Positions 19,579 through 33,153 of a stretch of 64,000 bases of DNA are shown piece by piece. Origin of the DNA: Psoroptes ovis (Eukaryota > Arthropoda > Arachnida > Sarcoptiformes > Psoroptidae); the NCBI GenBank assembly GCA_002943765.1, contig PQWQ01000012.1, positions 1,439,501 to 1,503,500 of the forward strand, given 5' to 3'. Positions within the stretch are counted from its first letter, which is position 1, and the number at the start of each line of letters is the position of its first letter. The notes beneath the pieces were generated by a model. It saw only the letters and a list, made by a program, of their open reading frames with translations, ran no database searches and had not been told where the DNA came from. The position numbers and the translations under genes are program-made.

Positions 19579-22500
19579 CGAATCATTTTCGATTCGATTT
19601 CAATTCGAATTTAGAATTCGATTTCAATTCTTCAGCCGAAATAATAAAAAAAAAAATTGAATCAAAATTTCATAAAATTTTTCAATATTAAACGAATGAA
19701 TCATGATCATTTGAATTTATTTTGATTTCATTTCAATGAATTTATCCTAAAACAACACATAGAAAATAAGAAAATTTTCTTTCCAAACTTTTCTATTCAA
19801 GAAAAAAATGTCTTCGAATACATAGACACAAGTAAACATTTCACCTGTGTGTACAAAGTGAAAGTGAAAGCAAAAAGAGAGAATATCTGTGTTTGTATGC
19901 TTATATCATTTCGCTGTATACAAGTAAATTTGGAAACCAAAAGCGAAAAGTGAGAGTATTTGATACAAATACATTTCGATGATAATTTCTTCTCTGATTT
20001 CTTCGAATAACAAGTCAAAAAAAAAAAATACGTGGTGGCTTGAATCAATGAATGTGAATGAATGATGCGAAAAAGTGGCCACCATTTCGATTCATCATCG
20101 TTATCATCAACAGCAGCGGCTGCATCAAGTGTTCAGCATCAGCGGCTGCATCATATTCAGCATCAACACGTATTCAACATCAGCGATAGCCGTTTGTTTT
20201 CTGTGTGTGTGTGTTTACTTCTTGTATGTGAATTGAATAATTACAAATTCAAATGGGGAAAAAATGCTGATGAAATCATTGATTTTTATTTGTTTATTTA
20301 TTTATTTTCATGATGAAATAATTCTATGATTTATTTAAAAAAAAAATAAATTGATTCACATTCAATCAATGATTGTTTTGTATTTAAAAATAAATTTTAA
20401 AAATATATCAACAAATCGATGCCATCAAACAACAAACAGCCGTAGTAACAATTACTGTGAAAATAGTGTGATTTATTTTTTTTGTTTGTCTTCATTCATT
20501 GTATAATCTGATTAAATACGATTAAATAATCATCTTTAAACATACTCAAATATCATCTATTTAAAATTAATTAGGTATTCAAAATTCGGGATTCAAAGTT
20601 CATTCTTAATTTGAATCGGGTTCAAATTCAATTTGATTTTAGGTGAATGAATTTAATCTTCAAATAACGGTACTTTTATATTCGAAATGTTTTTTTTTCG
20701 ATTTGTCTAAAATGAATTTCGTAGACTAAATTAGATCAAAAATTCACCGATTCAACGAGATGAATCATTCAACTAATCAATTAAACATATTCTGAACTAC
20801 AAATCAAAAGAAATAGATTCAAAAAACTCAAATTATTATTTCTGTTTCTTTTTTTCAATGTAAATATCACATGATTCTACGCGTATACAACACGGAGAGG
20901 AATCTCTACACATCTCAATGAATCAATGTACATTTATTTATTTTTAAACACAAATTTATTATATTACTTACACCTTTAATTAGTATTAGTATTTATTACC
21001 TGTGTGTTTTTTTTTTCAATTAAATGAAATAATCAAATAAATGAAATAAAATATTAACAATTACACCTTTTACCATCGCTGTGTGTGTATTCGTGTGTGC
21101 GTATATATGTGTGAATATATAATCTGTTATAATTGAAATATAAATGGATCACATGTGTTTATTCATTTGGAATGTATTCCATGAAATTGAAAATTTTTTT
21201 CTGAAAAAACCCTTTTGTTATGCAGCATACGAAAGCATCAGCATCATATATCAGCAGCAACAGCAACATTATCAAGCATCAATATCATCACCAACAGCAG
21301 CAACATCGCTTAATATCTGTGTTTGTATATGAATGTACATAAGCCTGTATATAATATATAAGTGATTGCATACAATTTCGAATCGAATCAAAAATTTAAT
21401 TGAATCAATTTACCTGTATCAGGTATTGTTCAGTGTTGGTCGTTTGTTGTTGTTTATGCGCACAAATCCACAAAACAAACAAACTAATCGCAGATATACA
21501 AATACACAAAATCGATCGCAACCATACACACACGCATTCAATTCAAATATCTTCACCGAAAAAAAAGAATATCAAAATGCTTCAGATGATAATTATGATG
21601 ATGACGTTCACCAAATAATAATAATCAATTATAATCAACAATGAAATTGATGGAAGTTATTTGATGGTGGTTTGTTGTTGTTTGTTTATTTGTGAATTAA
21701 TTGGTTAGTTGATTGATTCAATCGATTTGTACGATCATTTGTTTGTTTGTTTCGTATATTATCGTCCGTACCTGTGCGTATTGAAACGTGTTTAAATTTC
21801 ATTGTTTTAATTCATTTCCACCAATTTTCAGTCTTTGAAAACAAATCAAATTCAACCACGATCATCGAGCATCGTCCATACATGTGGTGATACATCCATA
21901 CATCATCAGGAGCTCCACCAGTATCAACTGTTTACCACGAAATGATAAATGATAATCGCGTTGTCGTTGCCATGATTTGGTGACCATTTTTGGTTGTTTA
22001 TATTCAAATGTGTTGTTCATATTTTCGTATGAATATGAATATTAATTCATATATTCATATGAATTAATATATCATGTTTTGTGTGTGTGTGCTTCAGTTA
22101 GCCAAATATTATCCTCAATAAAATGAATCGACTGTTTGCATGTATGAAGAAAACGTTTCAAAACAATGTCAATATGTGTTCCAGGCGCATACATACGATA
22201 TCATCAATGATTTATTTATTTTTTTGTTTTGTTTTCTGGTGTTAAAAGCGTGGTTTAAAGTCTTAATTATGAATCCAAATCAGCTCAACTCGAAGTGAAT
22301 CAATCGAGTTAATTTTGAATGAAGAAGAAATTTCAATGAAATTCCATCGAAAATTGCCAGCCAAATTATTATAAACCGACCAACCATTATAACATCAAAA
22401 CCCTTTGATTATTGAAAATAATTCTCAGTAAAACTCAGCACGTTTCTGCGAAAGATTTCCACGAGAAAAAAAAATCATGAGCAAATGATGCTCAAAATAA

Positions 22501-22588
22501 TTCAATCCATTCATTCATTTATATTTATATTTCTCAAGATAATAACAATAATAATTTTCATATCTGAAAATAACCGAAAAGAACAAAG

Positions 22589-23424
22589 ATGAATAAGGTA
22601 AGTTCCATTTACCTAAATGTCAATTTCTGTCAGACGAGTCAAATCAGTCCAAAAACAAATTGATCTATGATCCCAAAGGGGTTCGAAATCTCTGGCCAGA
22701 AAAACGAGCTTTGTACGGTCGTACAGTACCAAGATTTTGTGACCATACGTCAACATGATCGTAAGACCATGTGCTTGAACGATGTATAGCCTTTGCATCT
22801 ATTTGCAAGTCAGTAAAGATGATCTGTGCGTAACTTCCGTGTTAGATCATTTCTGATCTATTTGGACCAATTTGACCAGTCAAAACGTATCATTTACTTT
22901 CGTATATAATATGTCCAACAATTTTAATCGCTCAAAGCTGAAGATGATATTATGGATAAATAACAATGGCTTCAGAAGATGATGATGATGATAGTAATGA
23001 TAATGGTTTTACATTTGCCAGGATGTAAAGGATTATCATTGTTTTTTGTTCCAAGATTTTCCCTGAAATAATTTCCCATCCATTCATATATAAATGAGAT
23101 GTAAAATAATGATTCAAATACATAATTCAGAAAATAATCATCTTCAATTGTCTTCATTTTGTTGTTGTCGTAATTATTTTTCATATAAACAAAAATTATA
23201 ATTACTTTTGTGTATTTGTTTCCGAAATATATATATTTTTCATTTTTCCAGTTTTTTCCCTCTTGTAAACATTCCATCAGGCTTTCATCATGGAATGCTT
23301 TGCCGTTCTACCCGGTGTCATCGGTATAAATCTTAAAATCTTCAAATAATTTCTAATGATGATAATAATATGTGGATATAATTTGTATAATCCAGCATTT
23401 TTTATGCTAATAATCATAGCCTAA
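22589..23424 (+). CDS. Possible three-exon hydrophobic micropeptide (speculative)
   Basis: ATG AAT AAG at 22589-22597 is followed at once by a textbook donor GTAAGT. A pyrimidine-rich tract ending CATCAG at 23280 leads into 23281-23323 (in frame AFIMECFAVLPGVI), then a donor GTATAA, acceptor CCAG at 23395, and FFMLIIIA with a TAA at 23422-23424. The phases fit and give 26 residues, almost all hydrophobic. Without the second intron the frame would end in LKIFK after 'GI'. I do not recognise it. Small transmembrane micropeptides and small respiratory-chain subunits have this look, but the spacing could be chance in AT-rich DNA. Only a transcript would settle it. Confidence 0.15.
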
Positions 23425-26400
23425 ATGACCATAATAACCATATTATCTTTGAAATGATATAATTCGTATTTAGATGAGTATATCGTAAAAAATAAAAAAC
23501 GATACATTATGATGATGAATGATGATAATCATTGTCCATTATTATTATTATTATCGTCAATTGAATTAATTTTAATTTATTTCTATGTTTAATTTCGCTT
23601 GGTCTCTGCTGCTCATTCATTTTCATTTCGTAATTTGTGTTGATGGATAAAAAAAATCAAAAAATTATCATTCAAAAATTCAACAAGATTAATGGTGAAT
23701 GATAAATGATAAATAAAATGAATGTAATGAAAATGAAATCAAATTAATAAATCAAACGAAACAAAATAACGGTCAAATTGAAAACGAATGAAATTTTCAT
23801 ATTTCAACACAATTAAACACGTACAACGTAACAAAACACGCGCTTCAATCCTTTAATCGTTAGCATTACATGTATTATTATTATTATTATTGGCTCATTC
23901 CAGAGCGAAAACGATTGACGAAGCAAATCCTAGGCCCCTAACGTAGTAGTCCTAAACCTGTTTTGTTTTGTTTTGAACCTGTTCAACGATGTGTGCGTTC
24001 CAAGCAAAGGGAAAAATTTACGAAATCTTTCATTTTGATAAATGTTTCAACATATTCAATGTTTACTTCGAACAACAACAACAACAACAAGTTCTACAAC
24101 CTGTTGCTCATATATTTTGCAGTCTGCTGCTTGGCTTTGATGATTTTGATTATTTTTGATTAGCTTTTGGAAAGTTTTCTGAAATTTTCACTAAAAATTT
24201 TTCTGAAAATTTTCCAAATTTGCCCCTTCTCCTCCCTCTCCTTCTCCTTTGTTTTCCCCTTGAACAATTCATCGATCCAAAACATCAATATTCCAAATGC
24301 CTATAGCTTTTGGATTCAAATGCGATGATGACAGTTTTCACTGTGTTCTCTCATAGTCGTTAGCTGATTGGCATCCCCTTCACACCCTAAATTCACAAAA
24401 GGCAACAAAACTTAACGAAACCGACATTGATGCAATCGATATAATTGATCCATAATGATGAATGATCATTTACCACCGATCTTTATATATTTTAGCACGT
24501 TAAATAATGGTGCGATGGTGATTGCACGTTATGTGCCGTTATCACTGATGTGTTGTATGCTGTGAATCAAGGGAAGAAGAAGGGAAATGAGGGGAAGGGA
24601 AAAAAGAATAAGCAGGAGAAGGGGAATAAGGGGAAGGAGAAGAATGGGGAAAATGAAATGGATTCAAAGTTGAAATTCCAGTTCCAAAATTTCATTTCAT
24701 TTGATTTCAATTTCAATAATAATCATAACATTACATGGCATTAATCAATGAATTTTGAATTACATTTCATTTGAAATATCAAAGCACACCATTTTGTGTA
24801 AATGGTGCTTTCAATTGAATCGGTTTGAACAACATGCATAAGAGAGAAAGTCGCCCAAAAATTTCAAAAAAATCTTCGAGCTTTTGAATAGCTTTCACTT
24901 GTTCTATAGCCTTTGTTGTGACCTAAATTTCAGCATTTTTCGGTTTTTCAACATTTTGCTTTCTTACATGCGCGTAATGTGTGCGTATTTTGTTTGTTTG
25001 TACGTTCACTGGATTCATTGAGAATTCCAAAAAAAAAAAAAAAAACGTTCATTTCATATCAGTAATCATTACAATTTCTCATTGATTTTGTATTTAAAAG
25101 CAAATGTTTTTGTGAACATTTTCTGTTTTCTGAATCATTTTCTCTTATAAAATGAAAATCTTTAGAGAAATGAAGATAATTCAATTTCTTTTCCCCTTCT
25201 CTTCAGCTTTGTGTTTTGCTCCTTGTTCAAATCGACTATTCCCTAATGGCTATTTTGCTCCTACGAATGAATGAATGAAAACGAACCATTTTCGACGAAG
25301 AACCTGATGATGATCAACAGGTGATCTCATATTGAGAGAGAAAGTTTCTTGGAAATTTTTCGAAAGTTGAAAAAAATGAAAAACTTTTCCTTTGTTTTTG
25401 CCCCCAGCACTTTTTTCAACGTCTTTACCTTTTCTTTTTTTTCAGCTTTTTTGACTGGCCATTGTGTACCGCTAGAATAGACCTATGAATCTATGTTTGT
25501 GTATGTAATATGATTGAATCCAACTTACTTGTCCCTTGCTGCGCTTGTTTTGTTCTGTCGAAACAGGTTTCGAATCAGGATCAAAGTATCAAAATTCCAA
25601 TTCCAATTGTTTCTTGGATTGTTTCAGTTGGTCAAAACACAAAAATTCACCTGTATTTGGTCCTTTCTCTCTTCGCTGTATAAGTCGTGATTTGGAATTT
25701 TTTTTCCTGAAAAATTTCTCTTCTCTTATCTCAATTGAATTGAAATGAATTCAGGTTTCTTCTGATTCAAAGGTTTCTGGCGAAATTTTTCCTCGAAAAA
25801 ATTTCAAATTACTTCCTGTTCCCTGTATGTGTTTGTATGTCTATGTGTATAATACAATCAGATTAATACATGTATTTGAAACGAGAAAAAATTTGAAAGA
25901 AAAATTAAAAAAATCAGTAATTAGGTTTTTGTATGTGTATGCTCCCTTAAGCAAAGCTCCATCCACACCCTGGAGCACCTTTCGATTTGTGTAACCTGAA
26001 ATGGCCGAAATATTTTTACATTTTCTGCCTTGTTGCGCTTGTTTCGCACGATTCAGATCGCGGAAATCCAAATAACCCAAATCGAATCGGTAAACAAATA
26101 TTTCCGCGAGTTTTCGCGGATCTTTAATCGGATATTTCATCGAGTTTTCATAGGGTTTACACCTCAAATGTCCATAGGGGCCTAGAATTATTGATTTTCG
26201 AAATCGGGCAAAATGAGCCTAGAAAACGGCCCAGTTCCCGTAAATCGGCCTCAGTTCTCGTATATTGGTCCCCGATCATTCGATTTCTGTATTTTGACCA
26301 ATCAAGGATATAAGGTCAATCAATCAATCAATCATTGATTAACGATGTTTAATTTCATTTTTTGGATGAGGGCAAAATTAGGATTGATTGATGGATCGAT

Positions 26401-29400
26401 CGGTTGATTGATTGATCGCTTACTTCCGCCTGCATTTTAAGCTCATCTCTAAAACTCTGAACTGCATCGTCCATAGACGAATGGTTTTGGATCAGTTTGC
26501 TGTTTTTCTCTGGGGCCGTATTTGCTCCAGAAATATTTGTATTTTTCTGATTTTAATCCCCTTAAGATTGAATTAATCCGTGAATCAAAAAATAAAAAAT
26601 AAAAATCCACCTGTTGATTCGAATCGAATCAAAATTTGGATTTAAAAATGGCGCCCAACCGAGCTAATCATTCATTTTTTAGAGAAAAAACTCGAAACAT
26701 TTAATACGTGTATGACCCGATCTGTTTGATCAAATTTTCGATTTTTGAAATCCTGGCCATTCGTATACGCACATTTGATCAATTCATTCATTTTCCACTT
26801 TCAAATCTCTCTCTTCGACATCATCGTTTGGGATCCCGTTATTTACTTGTATCTCATTGATCACGATGCTCATGGTTGATGATGGTGATAGTCGTTGATT
26901 GCTTCTGATGCTGAAGATAATCATCGTTCCCTTTGGTCATCGGTCAATCTGTCTTTCAAATGAAATTATTACTTGTAAAACATGAAAACGACTTGAACAT
27001 GTTTCATTAATTTCAATCTCATCAATTACTTATCCACGTTGAATACGTAATTTCGTTAGTTTTTCGTTTTTGCATTGAAATGGACCACGAATGATTATGA
27101 TAATAATGATTGAATGAAATAAGCAACTGCAGCAGCTGGTCCAGCTTGCTTTCTGATGAGGATGATATATGTTCATTTGTTTGTTTCATTTGTTTATTGG
27201 TCGGTCACTGGGCGTCCTCAAAATTTCGATGTTTTGAAATTTATTTGAAGAAAAAACAAGAAAATTAAGAGGGGAACGTGTTGTCCATGGCGCCCATTTC
27301 GTTGATTGCCACATTCCAAAACGACCACCACCACCGCCACCATTCATTCATCTTACTCCATTCACACATCACCTGATGTTGATGATGATGATGATGATGA
27401 TGAAGAACCAATGTCCTATTATTAATGATAATTTCGAACGTAAAACATCAACATTAATCTTATGTAACCTCGATTTTGTTGTTGTTTACGATATTCGTCG
27501 TCGTTCGTTCGTCGAACAATAACTCGTGTTTACGCGTGTCGTTTCTCTCTTTTTGAACAATCAAAGATGATAATTTTTCTCTTATATTATTACCATTATC
27601 GTTGTTGTATGATTTACCATGTCGAATCATGATGATGATGATGATGATAATACTTGTTGTATTCGTTCGTTTGGTAGTGGTCAATTTCAAGTTTTATGTT
27701 TCTACGCTTTTTCTTGTCATAAGACGCAAGTTCCTTGCGTTTCTTGAGAAACACTTTGAAGCACGATGATATCAAATGATAACAAGCGTGACGATTGTTG
27801 CAATCAATTCGAATGTGAGTCAGCAAAATGAATGAATGAATGATTGAATTAAGGAAATCACTGTCCTTACAGGTATCGATCCTCATTTAAGGTATAAACC
27901 CTTTCAGGTAACAATCCTTTTAGGTGCCTTTTCATCTTTTTTTCCTCTATCTATTTGGATCAGGTTCTAACCCTTTACATATGACTATAAAGATTCGAAT
28001 TTCCAATTCGAAAAACGTCGCGTTCATTTCGTATCGACATGAACTTATTGGACGACAACCAAATACGTATAATATGTTCAAGTGGATGTTTATAATAACA
28101 CATTTAGATGAATGTTTTGAATGTTTATTGCTAAATGTTTTTTCACTTTTAAGTAAACAAAAAAAAATTCAATTTTTAATTCTTTCTTTCTTTCTTTCAA
28201 TTTTTTTACTATGATTATTGCCATTACCATTATCATTATTATTAATGATAATGCTATAATGAACAAGGATAATGATAATGGTAATAATGGTCATAATGAT
28301 AATAATAATGACGATGATTACAAATATTTTCATGTTAAAACACGAGAAAAATCTTGGAAATTCAATGATTTTTCATTTTTTTTTCTCTTGGAATTAATTG
28401 GAAATTGTTGCGCGTGTTGTTTACTTGCTGCGTGTGTTTGAAATTATCATCATACCACCTTTCAATTTTGTTTTATTTTTTTCTTAAGGTTCAAATCTTG
28501 AAGAATTTTCGTGACCATACCAGTTTGACTCTTTTAACCCTTTACTTGTGGATTGGTCTCCGAAGCAAAGCTCCTGTGCACAAGGTGCAGACCCTCTCAA
28601 TGTGTTGCGCAAGATTTTTTAAGCTATTTGCTCGAATACTCGAATGTTTATCGTGTTACAAATATCAATGACATTCGTGTTTGAATTAAATATTCTTTAA
28701 TTTTCATTTGAATTAAAAGATTAATTCATTATCTTTGATTATCTAAAATTTACAATTTGCTTTAATACAAACATTAAAATGGAGGCCAAAATACAAATAT
28801 TCACAATTGCTTTCGATGAACGTTTGTGTCCCCCTCCCCAAATTTTCGAAACATTTAATCAATTAATTGTTTTTTTCCCATCTATTTTGCCTTTGATCAA
28901 AGTGTTCAAATCAACTTTAAATATAAATGATAATAATCAATAAAGGTGTTTCAGTGTTTTCATAAGAAATTCAAAATGCGGCTGTCCAAAAAGTTCTTGA
29001 CGATTTTCCTATAGGCATATGCATGATTTCTGCTTGATAACTTTTTGGACAATACAAATTTTTCAACTTTTATTTTACTTGATTTTACTCGATTTTTTGC
29101 CCCATTCAATAATTTAAAATTTATTCATTCAATTGCATAAAACAAACACGTAAAATAAAACGTGCAAATTTTGTTAATCATTCCAATCAATCAATGATCA
29201 ATGATTGATTTTTTTGTTTTTCATAATGAACACAAAATCGATAGTCTATGATCATTATTCCACCTTTGGCACATAAAACGTGTTTAAATTAATTTTGAAA
29301 TTAACCTAGTTTTTCTATCCCCCATTTCAGTTAACCCTTTAGCGCTTAAAATTTCGAGAATCATATCGGACGTCTGATTAAGCAATGTACATATCCATTC

Positions 29401-30803
29401 AATTTCATTCTTGTATCGAATAATGAAATTCGCTCAGGTTATGATCTTGTAATTTGTTCGATAATTTAGCCGAAATAAACAAAACATCATCCATTTAGAT
29501 TTCCTAAAAGCTCAAAGAAGATATTCGTGAGATATTCACCTTTTAGAAAATTTCGGATGAATCGTTTGTATTTTGCCCATTTTATTTCATGAAAACACGT
29601 ATCGTTGCGCGTGTTTTTGTTGTCGTAGTTCCATCGTTCTGAACTGTTTCTGTTTGAATCTTCGAGTTGAATTTGGAACAAATTTTGAACTTTTTTCAAT
29701 TTCAAACTCCTCAAACAAAAAGAGAGTCACAGGCGCAACAAGCTTAGATTATTATGCGTGTGATGCCTAAAAATTTTCGTTGATTTAATCTTTTTTTGAT
29801 CATCAATAACTCAAAAATGCTGAAAACAAACCGCTTATCGCACTTGTTTTGTGAGGCTCAATTTGTGTATGGCTCAAATTATGGCTCGAATGTGTACACG
29901 TTTTTCATTCGTTCGTTGTTCCCTCGATCGTAAATCGTAGATGATAATGATGATGATGGTGGTGGTGGTGGTGTGTTGCTTGCTGTGCCAATTTGTTGGA
30001 TGTTTCAATGTGTTGTTGCTGTTGTAGTTGTTGTGTAACGACTCTAGATTAATGAGTGATGAATGGGGAATGGTGTGTGTGTGCTTGTGTATGTTTGATT
30101 GAAATTTGGACGAAATAAAAAAAAATGTTGGACCAAATCCAGTGTGTTTGTGTGTGTTCCCATTCGTTTCAACGGCGATCCGCATTTGGATCGCTTGTTT
30201 TTGTGATTACATTTTATTTGAGCTTAGCAGCAGCAGCAGCAGTAGTTTTATCTTATCAAATCGACCATCTTTCTTCAACGTCATTGAAATTTTGAACCAC
30301 ATTTTTTTTCTGTGTTCCAAAATGTTTCATTTCTAGTGAAAAATAATTCCTAATATTCAACTCTATTTTCAATTTGAGTTTTTTTTTTTATTTACTTTAA
30401 TTGTGAGCAAATATTTTTTCAAGCAAATTTTGATCAATTCAACATTTGTTCCAAAAAAGATATTTTTTTGAATTAATTCAATGAATTTTCGATTAATTAA
30501 TTTATCATTTCATTAATTCATTGATTAATTAATTAATTCATCAATCGATTGAATTGATATTCAATTGATTGAAGTGATTTTGAATTGATTTCAAATTGAT
30601 TCAGTGAAATATTGAGACAGTGAAAGTAAATTGTTATTATTTTGAATAATCTTTTGTTGATTGAATTAATTTGATTAAATTATTCACTTTTTTTTTGAAT
30701 TGAATTGAATTATTTTGAATAATTTAATATTCATTGAATTTGAATAGAAATAAATTAATTTCTAATTGAATTTTTCCATTGTTTTTTTCTTCATTATTTA
30801 CAG
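23425..30803. other. Long non-coding stretch, part 2, upstream of the BTB gene
   Basis: AT-rich spacer with short microsatellites (ATT near 23875-23890, AAC near 24075, GAT near 27380, GGT near 29955, AGC near 30227-30243) and hairpin mini-element copy c (28982-29052). No frame carries a recognisable domain. The BTB start codon is immediately preceded by a splice acceptor, so at least one non-coding first exon and the promoter must lie somewhere upstream, probably in this stretch. Confidence 0.5.
28982..29052. mobile_element. Hairpin mini-element family 1, copy c
   Basis: Arms TGTCCAAAAAGTT (28983-28995) and AACTTTTTGGACA (29039-29051), perfect over 13 bp. Inner block CTTGACGATTTTC. Confidence 0.7.
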
Positions 30804-33153
30804 ATGAATACATTATACAATAATAATTCACCATCACCACAGCCACCACTGCTGCAATCACCATTACAACCATCATTACATAATAATAATGGTTCAACAG
30901 TATCGACATCATCATCGGCACATCATCATCAACAGCAACAATATTGTTTAAAATGGAATAATCATCGTAATAATATGGTTAAAGTGTTCAATGAACTATT
31001 AGGTGATGAAAATTTTGTCGATGTAACATTAGCATGTGATGGTGTCAGTATAAAAGCACATAAATTAGTATTATCAGCATGTTCAACATATTTTCGTGAT
31101 TTATTTATCAATAATCCATGTAAACATCCAATTGTGATATTGAAAGATATACATTATGAAGATCTACAAGCAATTATACATTTTATGTATTCAGGTGAAG
31201 TTAATGTATCATATACACAGCTAGGACCATTATTGAAAACAGCTGAAGCATTGAAAATTAAAGGATTAACCGATGTTAATGAAAAACATGGAAATGCATT
31301 CTTTAATGGAAACATTAATACTAATAACAATAGTAATAATAATAATAGCGGAAGTGGTGGTGGACCATTTTCAAATGATATATTAAATCCAAGTTCACCA
31401 TATGGTCTATCGAATGGTGGTGCAACAACACCAACATCACTAACAAATGATACGATGACAAATCTTTATAATCGTATGGCACTAGAATCATTAACAAATC
31501 AAGCGTTAGCCGCCAGTGGTGGTGGTGGTGCCGGTATTAATATCAATAATGATGGAAATAATATTGGAATCGGAAATGGTGAACAATCAAATGCATATCT
31601 TGAATTTATGGCTCAAAGATTTAAAAAACGACGTAGAAAACATAAAAATGGAAGTGCAATGGCATTAGCAAATGTATTCAATGCAAATGGTGTTGCAGCC
31701 GCAGCTGCATTCAATTCATTAGCAGCAGCGGCGGCAGCTGCTGCTGCTGCTTCTTCTTCGTCTTCTTCCGGTGGTACAAATCATAGTACTTTTAATCATA
31801 TAAAAACATCAACAACAACAACAAACGGTTATGGGATATCACAATCAACGACTACAACCACAACCAAACGATATCAATCATCAACATCACCAAGCAATAA
31901 TAAATTATTAATGTTTAATAGACAAAATTCTAATAATAGCAATAATAATAATAACCATCATCATCTAGATAGTGGTCGCCATAATGGTAACGGTACCGGT
32001 AACGGTGATCATCATATTGATAATGATGATGCCGCTGGTATCGATAGTGGTGATGAATCCATATCAAATTTATCATTATCATCTAAACGTCTCAAAGAAT
32101 CGAATATTAATGATTCGGATTCATTCAATAATGATAATAATAATGGTCATAGTAAAAATAGCAATAACAATAATAATCATCATCAAAGATCATCATCAAC
32201 ACCACCACAATCAATGATCAATGGTAATACTCAGCAACAAAAAAATTCGAATCAAAATAATGATTGTGATGATGATGATGATAATTGTGGAGATGATGAT
32301 GATGATGATGACGATCAGAATCAGAATGGTGGTAATAATCAACATCAAAATGGTGATACCTCTTCCAATATAGCTGATAATGAAAATGTATGTCTTTTTT
32401 ATGGTGTAATTTGATCTTGATAATTTAAAATTTTAATCCTTTGCTTCAAAATTTAGGGTGATTCAATGGCACAAGATTCAATGATGATGTCAATGAATGA
32501 TTCGGATGATGAATTTTATCGTAAGTCATTATCATGATTAATTTAAAAACCTTGATCTAATTTTTGATTTAATTCATTTAAATAGCCGATGTAAAACCGA
32601 TAGTATCGTTAGATGAGTCACCATCGCCAACAAATTCAGCAATGGATGATAATTCATCATTCAATTCAAGCTCATATTCTGCAGCTATTGGTCCAATATT
32701 GGAAAATTCGCTGACAGGACCAAATAGTACGCCTAGTACTAATAACAATAGCGGCAGTAATTCAAGTAAATATATTCAAATTCAATTGAATTTCAATGAA
32801 TCAAAGATTTAATTTATAATTTCATTTTATTTCCGTGAACCAAAAAATCATTATCATCACCATTAGCCAAAGTTTGTGTTTGCCATTTATGTCATTTAAC
32901 ATTCACTGCCTATAGCAGTTTACGGCGACATATGACAAGACATTATGCTGATCGTGAACGTTATGAATGTGATATATGTCGTAAATCATATTCAAGAAAA
33001 GATTATCTAAAAGAGCATAAAAAACTGAAACATTCAGATGTTGCCAAAGTAATATCATCACAACGTGGCCAAAAACATCATCATCAACAGCAACAGCAGC
33101 AACAACAACAGCAACATCAAACAAATCTCACCACTGCCAGTACTGTTTCTTGA
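30804..33153 (+). CDS. BTB/POZ transcription factor with two C-terminal C2H2 zinc fingers
   Basis: A 704-residue protein in four coding exons: 30804-32387, 32457-32520, 32586-32765, 32867-33153. The BTB domain (about 47-165) is of the arthropod TTK class: YCLKWNNH, FVDVTLACDGVSIKAHKLVL, SACSTYFRDLF, CKHPIVILKD and FMYSGEVNVS, ending TAEALKIKGLTDV. The long middle is low complexity: Asn-rich, an Ala run, His and Asp runs, and a basic KKRRRKHK motif that may be a nuclear signal. The fingers are C615-x2-C618-x12-H631-x3-H635 and C644-x2-C647-x12-H660-x4-H665. It is a sequence-specific nuclear regulator by family. Relatives include tramtrack, broad, fruitless, chinmo and lola; I cannot assign the orthologue. 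ATTTACAG abuts the ATG, so a non-coding 5' exon is spliced on here. Confidence 0.92.

Larger units (their letters stand above)
16935..22588. other. Long non-coding stretch, part 1
   Basis: Mostly AT-rich spacer. It holds (ATGG)n at 17648-17668, (ATC)n at 17762-17795, a tandem duplication at 17964-18046, hairpin mini-element copy b (18848-18933), a near-perfect palindrome (19551-19578) and a T run near 19297-19314. Frames at 20062 (Ser/Ala/His/Gln-rich) and 21144 look like simple-repeat translations. Non-coding upstream exons of the BTB gene could be here but cannot be placed. Confidence 0.5.

Noticed and set aside
20062..20313. Ser/Ala/His/Gln-rich frame that looks like coding low-complexity sequence
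   Set aside because: It is mostly simple-repeat translation and ends in a non-coding-looking tail; no domain, and no splice link to the BTB gene could be shown.
22613..22798. Minus-strand 61-codon frame of mixed composition
   Set aside because: No ATG context, splice or family evidence; I cannot name it.
30724..33124. Other frames inside the BTB gene (for example 31972-32217 plus and 32903-33124 minus)
   Set aside because: Shadows of ATN and CAA repeats in the real coding exons.
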